Origin: Gossypium raimondii
Taxonomy: Eukaryota > Streptophyta > Magnoliopsida > Malvales > Malvaceae
Direction: 5' to 3'
Length of the DNA stretch: 64,000 nt
Assembly (NCBI RefSeq): GCF_025698545.1
Contig: NC_068569.1
Location: forward strand, 5,394,001-5,458,000
Both the position numbers and the translations under genes were made by a program. Shown here piece by piece: positions 23,900-37,649 of the stretch; within the stretch, counting starts at the first letter, position 1, and each line of letters starts with the position of its first letter. A model generated the notes under the pieces. It searched no databases, was not told where the DNA came from, and was given only the letters and a program-made list of their open reading frames with translations.

Positions 23900-26800
23900 C
23901 AACGTAGGCGTGGCTCCTAAGTGGCAGATAAGAGAGAAGGTATTTGGAATCTTGCGCCTGTCTATCTTACTGACTTGGAATGCATCCACCTCTTGCCTTC
24001 CGTTTCCACACAATTGTCTCTTTTAAATATTTATTTGCTCTTTTTGTATCTACGGTCCTCTATTTTCGGGGGAATTTTCTTCCCACCCCATAAAAGCTTA
24101 ATCTTATGCATTTTTACACCCATCAATAGTTTTATCATTTCAATTTGGTCAATTAATTTATCTGATTTATTTGTATAGTTATACATATCATCTTCTACTC
24201 TTATAAATATTACTATATGTACAAGTAATTTTATCAAAATAATAAAATTTGGAAATTGAAGTGATGAGTCTCTTTTGATTATTATAATTCAGTTTAGAGA
24301 ACATACCAACAAAAGACGAAAAACGAATATCAATATATTTGTTCTCTTCTCTCTTTTCTTTTCTTTTTCTATCAAAAACTGAGGGTACTTACATAAAGCA
24401 TATTTGTATATGAGATGATTATCCTAAATCTGAAAACCAGAAATGGAAGGAAAAGGAGGGCGTAGCTAAGAAAATGGAAAATGAGAGTGGGAGTGTGAGA
24501 AACGTAGCAAAAATTGAAGGACCGAAACGAAGCAAGGAAAAGGGGTGAAAGTGAGATGGGGACTCATGAGGTTGAGAAAGCAATGCCAAGAGATAACGTG
24601 ATAAATTGCTCTGTCTCAATTACACCACACATCCCTTGTGTTTTTCTTTTATCCCCTTACACTTTGAGGTTGCTTCTCCAAAATTAATAAGTATCTCAAT
24701 GCCAATTAAATTAGAATGTAATCGTGAAACTTAAGTACTTCTAAATGATATATTTATTTTCTTATTATTTTTAAAAATATAAAATATATTTAACATAATA
24801 ATATATAATATATATTTATTTTTTTATAAACAAAAATTATTAATTAAAATAAAAATTTGAAAACATGTCTGTTAATTAAAACATGAGAATAACATGTTTA
24901 TTTATAATAATAATAATAACTATTAATTAAAATAAAAACTTAAAACAACATACTTTAGAAATAAAATAAAAGAAAACTCGAATTTAAGTTAAAGAGTGAA
25001 AAGCACAAACGTGCTTAGTATAAAATGCTTTTCAGTTTTTTTCCTAAATATCAATAAAAATAACTTGCTTCCCTAATTTTTTTAAAAAAGTAGCATTTAT
25101 CATTAATTTTGCCGATCCTATTAGTGAAACTTAGAAAATTTCCTTTTTTTTTTTCATAAATATTCTAATCTAAATCATGTTTGCCTCTAAGATAGTGTGG
25201 CATAAGTAAAAACAAAAGGCACCAATCTATATAGAATGCAAAATTATTGTTAACAAATTGTAAGTTGTTAAGCAAAAATCAGAATTAAGATATAAGTTGT
25301 GATCTAGGGTTGAAAAATAGGTGAGAAGAAGTAACAACAGTTAACTATAAATTTCATCTTCCAAATTTCTAAAATTGCAAGGTACCGACCAGAAAAATAA
25401 GTAATTCAAAGAAACAAATGAAGGCAAGTCTGTTACTAACAAAAACCAGAAATACAGTTAAACTTAGCTTCTTATTAACTAATATTGGATAAATTATTAT
25501 TTTAACAACTTCAATTCAATTTTATCACTTGCAGAGGCAGATTTAGGGGCTGGCACCAATCCATAAAATAGAACTTTTGTTATTTTGGCCTTTTTAAAAT
25601 TTTAAAAATTTTAAATTGATAAAAGTAAAATTGTACTTTGACAAGTTTAACACCTAGAAGAATATGTGTTACCTTTCCAAGTTTTCTATATTTTTATTGT
25701 AATTTTCCTAAGTTATATTATTTCTTTTTATTTCAACAGAGTAGGAGGTGGGCAGCTCTAGAGAGGACAAATTGTTTTCCATTCCAAATTTATAAAATCT
25801 CAATTTAATCTAATGATTATTTTTAAAATCCTTCAAAAGTTAAAACCCAACTTTTATCACTCTAAAAAATATATATTTTAAAAGGTTTATAAATTTTTAC
25901 GTGGATACAATAATAAAATTATAATTTAACGTCTTTTGATCTTTAAAAACAATATTTCTAACTTTATATTGATCATACAAAACCTTTAGAAGTGTGTCAC
26001 ACATTTGGGAACTTTAGTAAGTAATGGCAAGCTGCATGATCACTCATGCAAGTGATGTATTTGGATATATCTGCACCTGGTTGCATCATCAATTGCACCA
26101 CAAACCACAATAAATTGCAAACAAAGCGCATCCAATTGTTTTCTCTTTGTATCTATGACTTACCTTCCAACAGTGATAAATCTAAAGATTTATACCTAAA
26201 AATATTTGAAGTGGCTAAAGGTCTCAAAATATGTTTCTCGTGATGTCTCAAGACACTAATACAAATATTTTTATAATATATATCTTAAAGCAAAATTTTA
26301 ATTATTTATTGAAACTGATTAAATGACCACTCATTGAATATAAAAACAAATTCAGTTCACCTAAAATCATTAAATTATTACATATTTTCTATTATAATTT
26401 TAATTAATAAATCTTGTATATATAGTATTTTCTTGTACTTTTTAAAGATAATATTTGTACACGTTTTTAATAATTTATTCTATGTATTATTGGTGCCTTA
26501 AAGTGAATCAAATATCAAATTTGATTAACAAATAAAAATACTAATAATAGAAATATAAAATTAGAAATCTTTTACATTTTTATTATAAAGGAATCTTGTT
26601 TGGTTCATATATAAAAAAGTAGTTAAATTTTCACATTTTACAATCGAGGGAATAAGAATAAATAGACAAATAAGTTAAAAAAACACACACACACACAATC
26701 TCAATTCAGGGTAACAAATTTCTCTCACAATTCATTATAGCATATTCGTGGGTGAAAACATGTAAAAATATATTTAAAACCTTATGGAAAAGAATAAACG

Positions 26801-28145
26801 AGGTTTTGATTGAAATAATAAATTTAAGACGTCAAGGATATTCGTATTTTAAGTTCAAATCTCATTATTTGATGATTTATTATTGAGTTTAAATTATTTT
26901 TATGAATTTTATATAAAACATAAAAAAAGATAAAAATACCCCATAATGATATTTGTTACTTGTTAAATAGATTATTTTTAGTTATTTTCTAACTTAATTG
27001 GTGTCCGATTGACTCGTGTATAAACTAAATTAAATTAAAATTGTTGATTAAGATTTAACTTTTCACTAAAAAATAATTTATTACTTTTACCGTATTTATT
27101 CTAATTTTTAATGATAAATTTAAATATAGTTTTATTTTAATTATGAGATTAACTTTTATTAATGTAATCTTAAATAGGAGCGAAACCAAAAATTATTTTA
27201 AGTCGTTAGAAATGAATAATAATTTTTTGAAGACCAAAGTGTAATTTTATTGTTATATTAATTTATAAATTGATAAATTTTAAAAAGGATTATATAATAA
27301 ATTTAACATTTGGAGAAGGAGACCAAGGCTACTGTTTGCCTTCATCTTCATCTCTAACCCTAAAAGTGTATGATGTCACACCACAACCTGTAGTTGTTAT
27401 ACTGCACTCATCCAATCCTATTCAATTTCTACTCTCTTTTTTCCAATTCTAATTAATTTGTCTTAAAATAAAAATAATTAAAAAAACTAAAAAATATTTA
27501 AACTTAGAAACTTAACTTCAACCTTAAACTTCGATCCTAAATCATGAATCTAAAACTCTAATTCTTAATCATGAATGTTAAACTTTGATCTTAAAGCTTG
27601 AACTCTAAACTTTTAACTTTTAACCATAACTCAAAAATAAAAAAAATATTTTACTGAATTATTTAATACACAATATAAAATTAAGTTTAAAATTTAATTA
27701 AGGAGAATTAATACAGTGATAAAAAGATGTATGATATTTTAAAAGTACAGGATGGGGCATTTATGTATTAATGGAAGCCTGAAAAATATGTTTTTTTTAA
27801 CTTATTAGATTATCACACATTCATGAATGAAAACTACATAATAAAGATTTCATTTTAATAATATTAATTTATATTTTTGAACATATCTTTTAGTACAATA
27901 TACAAATAAGAAATTATCATAAATTCAAATTTCATATTATTTAATTAGATGAAATTGTTAAAATATATTCCATGGGCTTAATTTGGTTTTGAGAAATAGC
28001 AGCAGCTACTAAAAAGGTGCCGTTTTGGACAGGTGACATTAGTCTTCGCCTTTAATCTATGTAATTAGAAAGGATAAATAAATGAAAAATATAAAAGGGA
28101 AAAGAAGAGAAAAGAAAACACATGGAAATATTGAAATTCTAAGCT
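23900..28145. other. Long AT-rich intergenic region between AGT1 and SMG7
   Basis: The genes diverge here, so both promoters lie in this stretch. A segment near 25535-25770 (gcagatttaggggctggcac, then low-complexity AT) resembles a widespread plant repeat start, but its ends cannot be fixed. An (AC)7 microsatellite lies at 26683-26696. No gene or RNA seen. Confidence 0.5.
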
Positions 28146-28179
28146 CATCTCATCCCCCAATTAGACCCAAAACAAACCA

Positions 28180-28293
28180 CCTCTCTCTCTCTCTCCCAAC
28201 GACCAAACCCTAATCCATTCCTATTTATTCATCTCAAAATTCTTTTCCGGTTGCTTTTATTCGAGGCTTCTCTTCAGATCTGTTCCACATCAG
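28180..28293 (+). promoter_or_regulatory. SMG7 leader exon with (CT)n tract and telo-box
   Basis: A pyrimidine (CT)n run at 28180-28195 is followed by the telo-box AAACCCTAA at 28205-28213. A clear donor ends the exon, CATCAG|GTCAGT, at 28293. Pyrimidine tracts and telo-boxes near the start site are common in plant housekeeping genes. The transcription start itself is not determined. Confidence 0.6.
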
Positions 28294-29414
28294 GTCAGTT
28301 CTTTTTTTTTCCTTTTAAATTTCAGTTTTAATTTTTTTCCTGATTTGATATACTTTTGCGGTGTCTTGGGGGGCATTGGTTGATATTACTGCATTCATCT
28401 CCCTGTTATCTTCTGGTCCGATGGTTTTCTTTTTGGGGTATGAAATAAAAAAAATTATGTGTAATTAATGTAATTTTTCTTATTTTTTTTCTTGGGAAGA
28501 ATTGAAAGGAAAAAAGGGGCAAAAAATCTGATGGTGTAAATGTAACACAAAATAAAGCTTTGTTTTTTCTTTTTCGTTTCTTTTGTTTGATTTTCACAAT
28601 ATTATACGTACGAAGTTGATGGGCTAATAAGAGAGGGGCTGATTTTCATTCGCGTTCTCTTCGCTTTTTGAATCTCTTCTTTTTTTAAAAAATTTATTTA
28701 ATGTAATTAAAAATCTGCAGATATTAATTTTAATTTTTTTTGGGCCTGCTAACTATTTGCAAGAACAGAAACAATGTATGTGTTTGTTTGTTTGTTTGTT
28801 GGTATACGAGTATGAGGTAAATATTAGTTTTAGGATGTTAAGGTAAGGGTGGATTGATCAGCTCTGGAATTATCTTTTCCAGCGATTCTACAACAATTTT
28901 CTATTATTGTTCAAGTAATTAGGTGAGGATATCTAAGACATGGTTTGGGAAGGATTTTAACTTTTCGTATGTTTTGGGACTGAATGAAACTTCCATTTGA
29001 GAGCTGAAGTATGAGGGAAGTCATACTGGATTAGAGCTTATAATTGTACTTTTTAGAGCATTTTTGCATTTAGCCAGAGTTGACTCCAGCGTCTCTGATT
29101 ATTTTTGTCTATCTTGGTAATAGGTTTTCACTTAATGGTTGTATAGATATTTTTTTCATTTAGATTGGCACTATGATTGTTTTCTTATTTATATCTCGAG
29201 TGTTAGAATTTTTAACTACAAGCATCTAGTTATCTGACTCTAGGGGTTCTATTAATTGGAGTTCTTTGCAGTTTGATTAACATAGAGACTCACTTTTGGA
29301 TGATCAGAGTATTCCCCCCGTTATTTCTTACAGCTTAGTTGTAATTGTTTGAATTCACTTTAGGAAATGATACATGGCTTATTTTTTGTTGCTAATGGTG
29401 TGTAAGTTCTGTAG
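28294..29414 (+). other. SMG7 5'UTR intron
   Basis: Runs from GTCAGT at 28294 to CTGTAG at 29414, about 1.1 kb, T-rich like the other introns. It contains a (GTTT)n repeat at 28781-28800. Confidence 0.7.
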
Positions 29415-29443
29415 GTTTATTTCATTTTGACGAAGTATTTTAG

Positions 29444-29467
29444 ATGGATGATGATAGTGCAGATTGA
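29444..29467 (+). promoter_or_regulatory. Seven-codon upstream ORF overlapping the SMG7 start
   Basis: An ATG four bases before the SMG7 ATG (29448) opens a different frame that stops with TGA at 29465. The main frame starts inside it (ATGGATGATG), so scanning ribosomes meet this start first. Confidence 0.65.
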
Positions 29468-32400
29468 TAAAATGTCTGCTCCATCCAGGGAGCATGCACA
29501 GCGTCTTTATGAAAAGGTATTCTTTTTTTTTCCTTTAGGAAATAAGGTTCCTTTGGAGGTTCTGAACTTATGAAGTAATATTTGGTACTTTCTGCAGAAT
29601 GTAGAGTTGGAAAATAATCGTAGGAGATCAGCTCAGGCACGGGTACCTTCAGATCCCAGTGCCTGGCAGCAGATGCGTGAGAACTATGAGGCAATAATTC
29701 TTGAGGACCATGCTTTTTCTGAGCAGCACAATATTGAATATGCTCTATGGCAGTTACATTACAAGCGGATTGAGGAACTAAGGTCACATCATAGTGCTGC
29801 TTTAGCGTCTTCAGGATCAAACACATCTCAGGGTGTGCAAGTTCCTCCACGACCTGACAGGCTTACAAAAATAAGACTGCAGTTTAAGACTTTCCTTTCA
29901 GAAGCAACAGGATTTTATCATGATCTGATTTTGAAAATCAGAGCAAAGTATGGACTCCCATTTGGGTATTTTTCTGATGATTCAGAAAGCCAAATTATTA
30001 TGGGAAAAGATGGGAAGAAATCTGCCGATATAAAAAAGGGTTTGGTGTCTTGTCACCGTTGTTTAATATACTTGGGAGACTTAGCGCGGTACAAAGGACT
30101 ATACGGAGATGGAAATTCTAAATCACGCGAGTATGCAGCTGCTTCAAATTACTACTTGCAAGCTGCATCAATTTGGCCATCAAGTGGGAATCCGCATCAT
30201 CAGGTTTTTCCATTTTCCTGGTTAATAGAGTATTCTTAACTTTTACGCCCTTATAATCTTTCTGCACTTGTTTTGTATTTCTTCTGTTCAACAAGATTCT
30301 GATTTTTTACATGGTCAATTATCTCCTTATTTCAGCTTGCTATATTAGCTTCATATTCAGGAGATGAGCTGGTGGCCATTTATCGGTATTTCCGGAGTTT
30401 AGCTGTTGATAACCCTTTTTCAACTGCGAGGGATAACTTGATTGTAGCATTTGAGAAGGTATGAGTGCAAATTTTAGTTTCTATTTGGGTTTAGGGTTTT
30501 GGACATTAATGACATGGTGGCCTTTTGGATGTATTATGGGTGACATTTAATCTGTGCGTTTGTTACATCTAGACTAAGTTGATTTGCATGAACATTTTGT
30601 TATGTGCATCTTCATAAGTACTTGTGGTTTTTTGGAAAATGAGGATAATTGTAAAGTAAACTTTAACCATGTCTTGGGTGGTATTCTGCGAAGGTGCTGA
30701 TTCTTTGTAGAACAGATGCCTAGACCTTTCAGTCTAATGGGAAGAAATTATTTATCCCTCCTTTTGTAGTTAATTACGTTTCTTATGAAGATTAGAAATG
30801 GGGTTTCGTAGATTGCTGACACAAAATGTTGCCTGTAGTAGAAGATATTGTGTTACCCATTGATATCCATAGATTAGCAGAAGCTACAACTTGTCATAAT
30901 GATAAACTGTTATCTTATTCTTTCCATTATGGAGTTCTGTGAGAATTCTTAATTGTGTTCAATGACAGTTTTTATCTTATTTTCTTTGAGCATGCTGCTA
31001 GTTTATTGACAGTTCAACTTTTAGGGTTTGCCAGTTTTATATAATTGTTAAGAGTGTGTAATTATTTAATATTAAATGTTACTGACTTGAAAGCTGATTC
31101 CGAGTGGGTTTATTATTTATATGCTAGTATTGGAACATGCATATGATTATGAAATTGTATTAAATATATGCATTACCGTTTGCAGAATCGCCATAATTAC
31201 TCGCAGCTCCATGGGGATGTTAAGGGCCCCTTCAAGGAGCCTGCTGTCCGGCTATCGGGGAAAGGCAGGGGGAAATTGGAAGCAAAGCTTGCATCTAAAG
31301 ATGCCAACATGGAACCAAACCCTGCTAAGGAGAAAGTATCTGGTGTCCAGGATATTTTTAAGTCCTTTTGCATTCGATTTGTGCGTCTTAATGGCATTCT
31401 TTTTACATGCACAAGGTATATTTTTTCAGCAGGCCTCTCACTTTTGTTATTGACCTAGTCTTTTTGGGGGGTTGTGTCCTTATCAATGCTTACTTTGTGC
31501 AGCCTGGAGACTTTTGCAGATGTTCTTACTCGGGTTAGCCGTGATTTATGTGCACTTCTCTCTTCTGGGCCAGAAGAGGAACTGAATTTTGGCACAGGTG
31601 CTGCTGAGAATGCACTTCTCCTTGTTAGGCTGGTTGCCATTCTCATATTTACAGTTCACAATCTGAAGAGGGAGAGTGAAGGTCAAACATATGCTGAAAT
31701 TGTACAGCGTGCTGCCCTGCTTCAGAATGCATTCACTGCTGTTTTTGAGTTGATGGGACATGTAATAGAGAGATGTTCACAGCTCCGGGATGTTTCTTCA
31801 AGCTACACTTTACCTTCTATTTTGGTTTTTTTAGAATGGCTAGCTTGTTGCCCTGATATTGCAGCTGCTGGTAGTGATGTTGATGAGAAACAGTCAATTA
31901 CTAGATCTCTTTTCTGGAAACATTGTGTGTCATTGCTGAATAAAATTTTGTCAATTAGGCCAAGGTGCATGGATGATGATGAAGATGAGACCTGCTTTTT
32001 CAATATGAGTAGGTATGAAGGAGAGACTGAAAACCGTCTTGCATTGTGGGAGAACTTTGAGTTGCGAGGGTTCTTGCCTCTTGCTCCTGCACACTCCATT
32101 TTGGACTTCTCAAGGAAATGTTCCTTTGTAAGCGATGGCAATAAGGAAAGGAAAGCCCGTGTCAAGAGAATTTTGGCCGCTGGGAAGGCTCTAGCTAATG
32201 TCATTAGGGTTGATCAGAAAACTGTTTGTTTTGATTCAAAAGCTAAGAAATTTCTTATTGGTGTTGAGCCATTTGCAGATGTCACAGTGAGCTCCGCTAC
32301 CCCTGTGGTAACGAATAGTGTGGTGCATGAATCCCCCTCTGAAAATATAACTAATATTGGAAATGTTCAGCCAATCCCACAACCTAGAATGGTTGGTGAA

Positions 32401-33426
32401 GAAGATGACGATGACGATGAAGTGATTGTTTTCCAGCCAGCTATGAATGAGAAGAGAACTGAGGTGATGGATCACAATCATCCCCCCTCTGATATTTTGA
32501 AGCTTGATCTAAGTAGTTCTGCTGGTGATCTCAAATTTTATGGCAGCACTATGCCTGCTCCTTATGATAGTCTTCACCAGCATGACACATTTGATGCTAG
32601 TCATCCACTTCCTGTATCTATTGGTAGTTTTCTCCCTCAGCATCTGCAGCCTGTTCAGATGCATGGATCTAGGTGGTCATTAGAAGAAGCTACTTCTCTG
32701 GCTAATAGCTTAAAAGGTTTGAAAATGTTGGAGAATGGGCATTTAACTAAGAGTCAGATGGAAGATAATTTAGGCTTTTCTCATTCTGCTGCTCATTCTG
32801 TTGCTATCCAACTGCCCATCAATGTTCATGCTAGTGGTATGTACTGCAGTCGGACAAAAATTTCAGAAACTGTGATGCCATCCAGAATTAATGCTATTGT
32901 GTCATCTGAAGTTACTGGTGATGATTTGGCTGCTAGAACTACCTCAGCTTCACTAGTTGGAATGCAGAAGAATCCTATTAGCCGCCCAGTCAGGCATCTT
33001 GGTCCGCCACCAGGTTTTAGCCCTGTTCCTCTAAAGGCGCTGAATGAATCTGTTTCTGCTGTAGAATTGAGGAACCCTCCGATGGATGATTATAGTTGGT
33101 TGGATGGACATCAGTTGGCATCATCATTAGAAGGCTCTATGCGTGAGAGTTCTCTCTGTTATTCATCTCATGCTGATCCCCAACATGTAAATAACAGAAG
33201 CAATGGCTTCACTGGAACGGTAAGCTTTCCTTTCCCTGGAAAGCAAGCTCCTGCAGTGCAGTTTCATATGGAGAAGGATAAAGGCTGGCAGGACTACAAT
33301 ACTCTTGAGCATCATCATGAACAGAAATCGCATCAACAGCAACCTGTGAATGGGAACCAGCAGTTTAGCTCACTGCCTGTGCAGTATCCAGGACAATCAG
33401 CCTGGACAGGTCCTTATTTTGTGTGA
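29448..33426 (+). CDS. SMG7: SMG7, EST1-family nonsense-mediated mRNA decay factor
   Basis: Five coding exons: 29448-29516, 29598-30203, 30336-30458, 31186-31415 and 31503-33426. They total 2952 nt or 983 aa with clean GT/AG borders and phase. The start MMIVQIDKMSAPSRE is chosen because plant SMG7 begins the same way. The N-terminal 14-3-3-like domain includes VPSDPSAWQQMRENYEAI and SCHRCLIYLGDLARYKGLYG (about residues 173-192). Helical repeats follow to about residue 570, including LRGFLPLAPAHSILDFSRK. The C-terminal half is low complexity, with an acidic patch (EEDDDDDEV, about residue 640) and a conserved GPPPGFSPVP motif near residue 845. SMG7 binds phosphorylated UPF1 and routes NMD substrates to decay; plants also need it for meiotic exit. 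It is similar in size to the Arabidopsis protein. The paralogue SMG7L is less likely given the N-terminal match. Confidence 0.96.
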
Positions 33427-34300
33427 AATCAATATGCAAGTGTAGCTGGTGAGTAGGAACTTCACTCATTTTCCACCTCTTGGTTTTGTAGTTTGATTGT
33501 AATGCTTTCTAAAGTCCTTTTCACAACCTGTTCATCTAGATTTGTTTTTGTTCTCAAGGTTCTTGAGAATGGTTACTGTGAATGTATTGCTTCCATTTGC
33601 CTGCCAAGTTCAAGTCCAACTTTGAGGCACTGTCAGTGTTGAGTTTTTGATGGAGCATGGGAAGCATTGGCTTCCAGCAGGCACTTGCTGCTAAACAAGT
33701 GAGTATGCACTATTATTTTCCTTTTTCATTTTGTTTGTATGCACTTGGTGTTCTTATTTTAGATCATTTCCTAGTAACTCTAGCTAATGGAAGCCACTCT
33801 GTATTTCATCCACTCTAGTCATGAATATATAGTTTCCTGTTTATCTCAACAAAAGTGGGGCGTATTGTTAGTTTTGCAGATTTAGCCAGATTTGTAGAGG
33901 AAGATTGAGGAAATCAATCAATCTTATGAGATGCGGAATTTGTAAGGGAGTAAATGCCTTAACCAGTCACTTTGGGATGGAGATAGAAGGCCTAAATAAA
34001 GCTGATCTGTTGATTTTTGAGGCTATCTATCTTGAGGAGTTTTGGTGAAATAAACTTGGTTTAGTATGCTATATAGCTTTCCAAATGTCTGCCTATAGAT
34101 TGCTGCTTGTAAAATTCTGCAAGCAGCAGATGATAAGATATAAATGATATGGTGGCCCAATTCTCCGCAGATACTGCTTTGAGAACTCTAGTTGAGAGGT
34201 ATAAGAGCAACTTATCAATGGATGAACGGTGGGAGGGATTGGAAATACTCGGAACGTGTACTTCTAACATCTCTCCATATTTGGTGGTGAGTATTGAATA
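33427..34300 (+). promoter_or_regulatory. SMG7 3'UTR with at least two introns
   Basis: Only 22 nt after the stop a consensus donor appears (TAGCTG|GTGAGT at 33448/33449), with an acceptor TTCTCAAG ending at 33558. The next exon ends AAACAA|GTGAGT at 33698, and a pyrimidine-rich acceptor (GTTTTGCAG) ends at 33879. A further GTGAGT follows near 34287. AATAAA polyadenylation signals lie near 34050 and 34297. 3'UTR introns more than about 50 nt past a stop mark an mRNA for NMD, and SMG7 transcripts in plants are known NMD targets, so this fits feedback control. Confidence 0.7.
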
Positions 34301-36230
34301 AAGACTTCATTTTGTTATATATTTTAGTGACCAGGAAGTGTTGTTTGTTGAAATTGGGGTTTCAGTCGAAACTACCTCTATTATGAAATACATAACTAAA
34401 TTAATGAATGCTTTGGATAATTTCTTTGTTTCTGCTTGTTTGGTTACTGTAATACTACTGAGTTGCTGCCAATTTCAAACTCATAAATAGATTTTGCACT
34501 AATTATTTAATGTGGATCGTAAAGTATGTTTTTCTACTGTGTTTATTGTCAGGAACATAAAAGTACAAACATCTTTCAACTTCAACAAGCCTGTGGTGTC
34601 ACTGTTTAATGACAATAGGGGTTTTCATTTTGGTATAAATGAAGTCTTGTATCCTAACACAAGGTTCTCGTATCAGAATTTATTTTCCTAACCCTTACAG
34701 TCGCCAGTGGTACTCTCAGGAAAGGACTCTAGTTGAACAGTATAGTTCAATTTTCCATAATTCCATTGCAAGCCCAACAGTTAGTAAATGTAGTCACTTT
34801 TACTTTTGGTGCCCTAACATCATAATTAATACCTCTCCTCATGGGACCATTTTCTTTTTCTTCATTTCGAAATATCAGCTCTCCAATCTTGATCCTTTAA
34901 AATCAAATACAAAGCACTTAGCCTCCAAGGACTAGGACAGAGCCATTTCTTTAAAACAAAAAAAGAATGATTTGGGCAAGATTTATTTCAACTAAATTTT
35001 CAAGTATATTAAAACTTGCATGATTTGAGGCAAGTTCATGTTGCTTCAAAATATTCACAAAAATATTTTTCTTTCCACGTTATAATTTTTATAAAAACCT
35101 TATATGGTTTCAATTTGTAAATATAAATATAAAGCAGAGACAGGATATGGATGAGGAATTTTGCTTTTTAGGATTGAGAGAGATGAAACTAAAGTACTAA
35201 ACAAAATCAAGTTTAAATAATAATAAAAAACCATAAATAGAGTCCAGAACTATGTGTAAATATTCATTTATCTTCTAGCTCCAATAGAAAAAGAAAATCC
35301 AAATCTGGCAATCAGATTTGGAGTTCCATCCACGTTGGAGGAGTAATAAGATGATAATCAATCCACATACGGTATATATACTATATTCACATCAATTCAT
35401 CAAATAATGCGCACTCCTATTCAACTCATGAATTCGTGGCCATCAAACCATTTGGCTCCACCAATTCAAACACTCGCCTAATATAAATATATATATATAT
35501 ATATATAATCTTCAAAGCAAATGTAAAATCGGAATTCCTCTATTTTCTATCATTCCAACTTCTACCATTCAAAACCAACTACAAATTTACCTTTTCATAC
35601 AATATTAAATTATTTAAATAAAATTTGAGGATTGTTTTAGATAAAAAGAATAAAGATATTTATGTGGTGTTGTAAATATCAATAACTAAAATGGTTGAAA
35701 TGAAGAAATGAGGTCGTACGTTGTTCCGAAGAGACAAGGCTCATAAGTCATAACTAAAAAGGAGGGCGTTTGGCAGTTGCCTGCACATGGTTGTTTCTCA
35801 TTTCTAACAAGATTGCCACGTGATTCTGCATATGCGCATTGACCCCACCTTGCGTTCTATTTAATTTCAATCGTTAATTTTTTAAAAGCAAAGATAGGTT
35901 CCATATCACATGCAATAAATATTTGGTGCCACGAATAAATGTTTGATGTTACATATTATCAATCAAGGGAAACCAACTTTTTTGTTTTATTATGATTGAG
36001 GCATTTTGTTGTTTGATTCACATCCCCTCTCCTTTGGATAACTTCTATTCATGCATATCCTTTCTTTTCCTTCCCAAATAAAATTTACTTATTTTTTTTT
36101 ACTCTTTCTTTTCAAGTTTAATTTTTACCAGTTATTATTTATATTATGATCGTTTATACAATACTTAGGTAACAAGTCATTTTTCTTTATATTAATACAC
36201 TAAATAATCAAACGAAACATAATCTTCTTT
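34301..36230. other. AT-rich intergenic DNA
   Basis: No gene seen. Contains an (AT)n microsatellite at 35487-35507. The open frame at 34639-34935 has no recognisable domain. Confidence 0.45.
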
Positions 36231-36234
36231 TTGG

Positions 36235-36700
36235 TAGATAACAGATAAATTAATTTCAGTAGCACTAGAAATCGCATATTGAACATCTTTATGCAACTTC
36301 TCCACCAATAAATCTGGAGTCTTCTAGAACACTATAGAACCGTAAAGAAGATTCCTCATCAAAGCAGCCAATTCATGCGTGACCACATTAGCCTCCCTTG
36401 GAATTTGTTGGATGACCACCTGCCAATATCATCTACACAAAGTTTGGATTCGTAGGGTTAAATCTCTGTATGAAACTACTCATGTAGACGTATCCAAAAT
36501 GACCCCAACAGCTAAAGCACAATCCATTTCAATTATAATCTTCTTCCTCTTCGCATTCCAATCCAATATGAGACCATCATATATTGTCCAAAATTCAACT
36601 TACTCAACATCACATTTTTCAGTGTTCCTCCCGACTCCACCAAATCAAATGCCATGACCATCTCTCATCATTGCTGCTACTAATGCTAATTACCCCAAAC
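36235..36700 (-). mobile_element. Remnant of a LINE-type RNase H-like domain
   Basis: Read on the minus strand and tolerating stops, the sequence gives EFWTIYDGLILDWNAKRKKI, IIEMDCALAVGVI, and later QIPREANVVTHELAALMRN. This is the layout of the plant reverse-transcriptase-like RNase H domain (RVT_3) found at the end of LINE polyproteins: A-E-x-W-A, then E-x-D, then R-E-x-N-x-x-A-x-x-L-A. Several in-frame stops and shifts mark it as an old fossil. A fragment of a host RNase H-like gene is the alternative. Confidence 0.62.
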
Positions 36701-37590
36701 CTGGATTAATCCTTGCGTAGGTTAAGTCAAAGAACTCATTGGCATTTGAAATTATTATGCTTCTTTGCCATCAAAACTTACAAGGATAGATTGGAGGTGG
36801 AGTTGAATTAAATGAATTTATAAATTTATAAGTCAGATGATTCTAATAACACTTGATTAATTTTTAAAGACGTAAAGTTACCGATAATGAGAAAATGGAT
36901 GGGAGGCATGCTAATTGGTACTGACGGTTTAGTTAAAATGCATGCATGTCTCTTTACGTTATATTACAATTAATAAAGATATCAGCAATTAGAAGAGTTG
37001 ATACTAGACTAGAATACCGACTACTCCAACTAAAACCTAATGCCATTTACATGCACCCCTGTAAATCTATTTTCTTAAAAATTCAACATCTCTATTTTTA
37101 CCAAAAATCTTTAATTGCCACGTACCCCCACAATTATGATCAATGGACCAAAAGTTAAAAGAGTTGAACATTTTCTCTCTCTTTTTTGTGTGCGTAAAAA
37201 TACCAAAATAATTAAGGATAAAAAGGAATTGTTGTGGTAGGAGATGGATGGTGACATTTCAATCAAATTTGTGAAATGTAGGGAGGGTTGTCGTGGATTG
37301 AGCAGGCAATCAATGATTCAAGCTCCACCACCCACTAACCTCCCAAATATCTTTCCCCTCACACTTCACTCTAAAATTACAACTTTACTCAATCCTTCCA
37401 TTTATACCATATTTATTTTAAAATCCATTTAAATAACTCCAATAAATATACTAAACCCAAACACACTTTAACTAATAATAATATTTTTAAATATTAGATT
37501 TAGTATCCATAGTTTCAATAGCAAATATCTTTAATTGTTTTGAGTAATTACTTAATGCTCAGCAAACTTACACCACCAACACCTATAGTC
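36701..37590. other. Intergenic DNA upstream of the 85-aa candidate gene
   Basis: AT-rich; short open frames at 36946-37158 and 37244-37432 have no domain. The last part is the presumed promoter of the small gene. Confidence 0.45.
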
Positions 37591-37600
37591 CTATATATAC
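37591..37600 (+). promoter_or_regulatory. Putative TATA box of the 85-aa gene
   Basis: CTATATATAC, about 50 nt upstream of the ATG at 37650, with a CA-rich leader between. Confidence 0.55.
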
Positions 37601-37649
37601 TGCTCACCAAACAGCTGCACAACGCACAGACGCAAAAACAGAAAGAGCA

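Noticed and set aside
31803-32204. Minus-strand open frame of 133 codons
   Set aside because: Antisense to the conserved helical region of SMG7; the frame arises from codon bias of the real gene.
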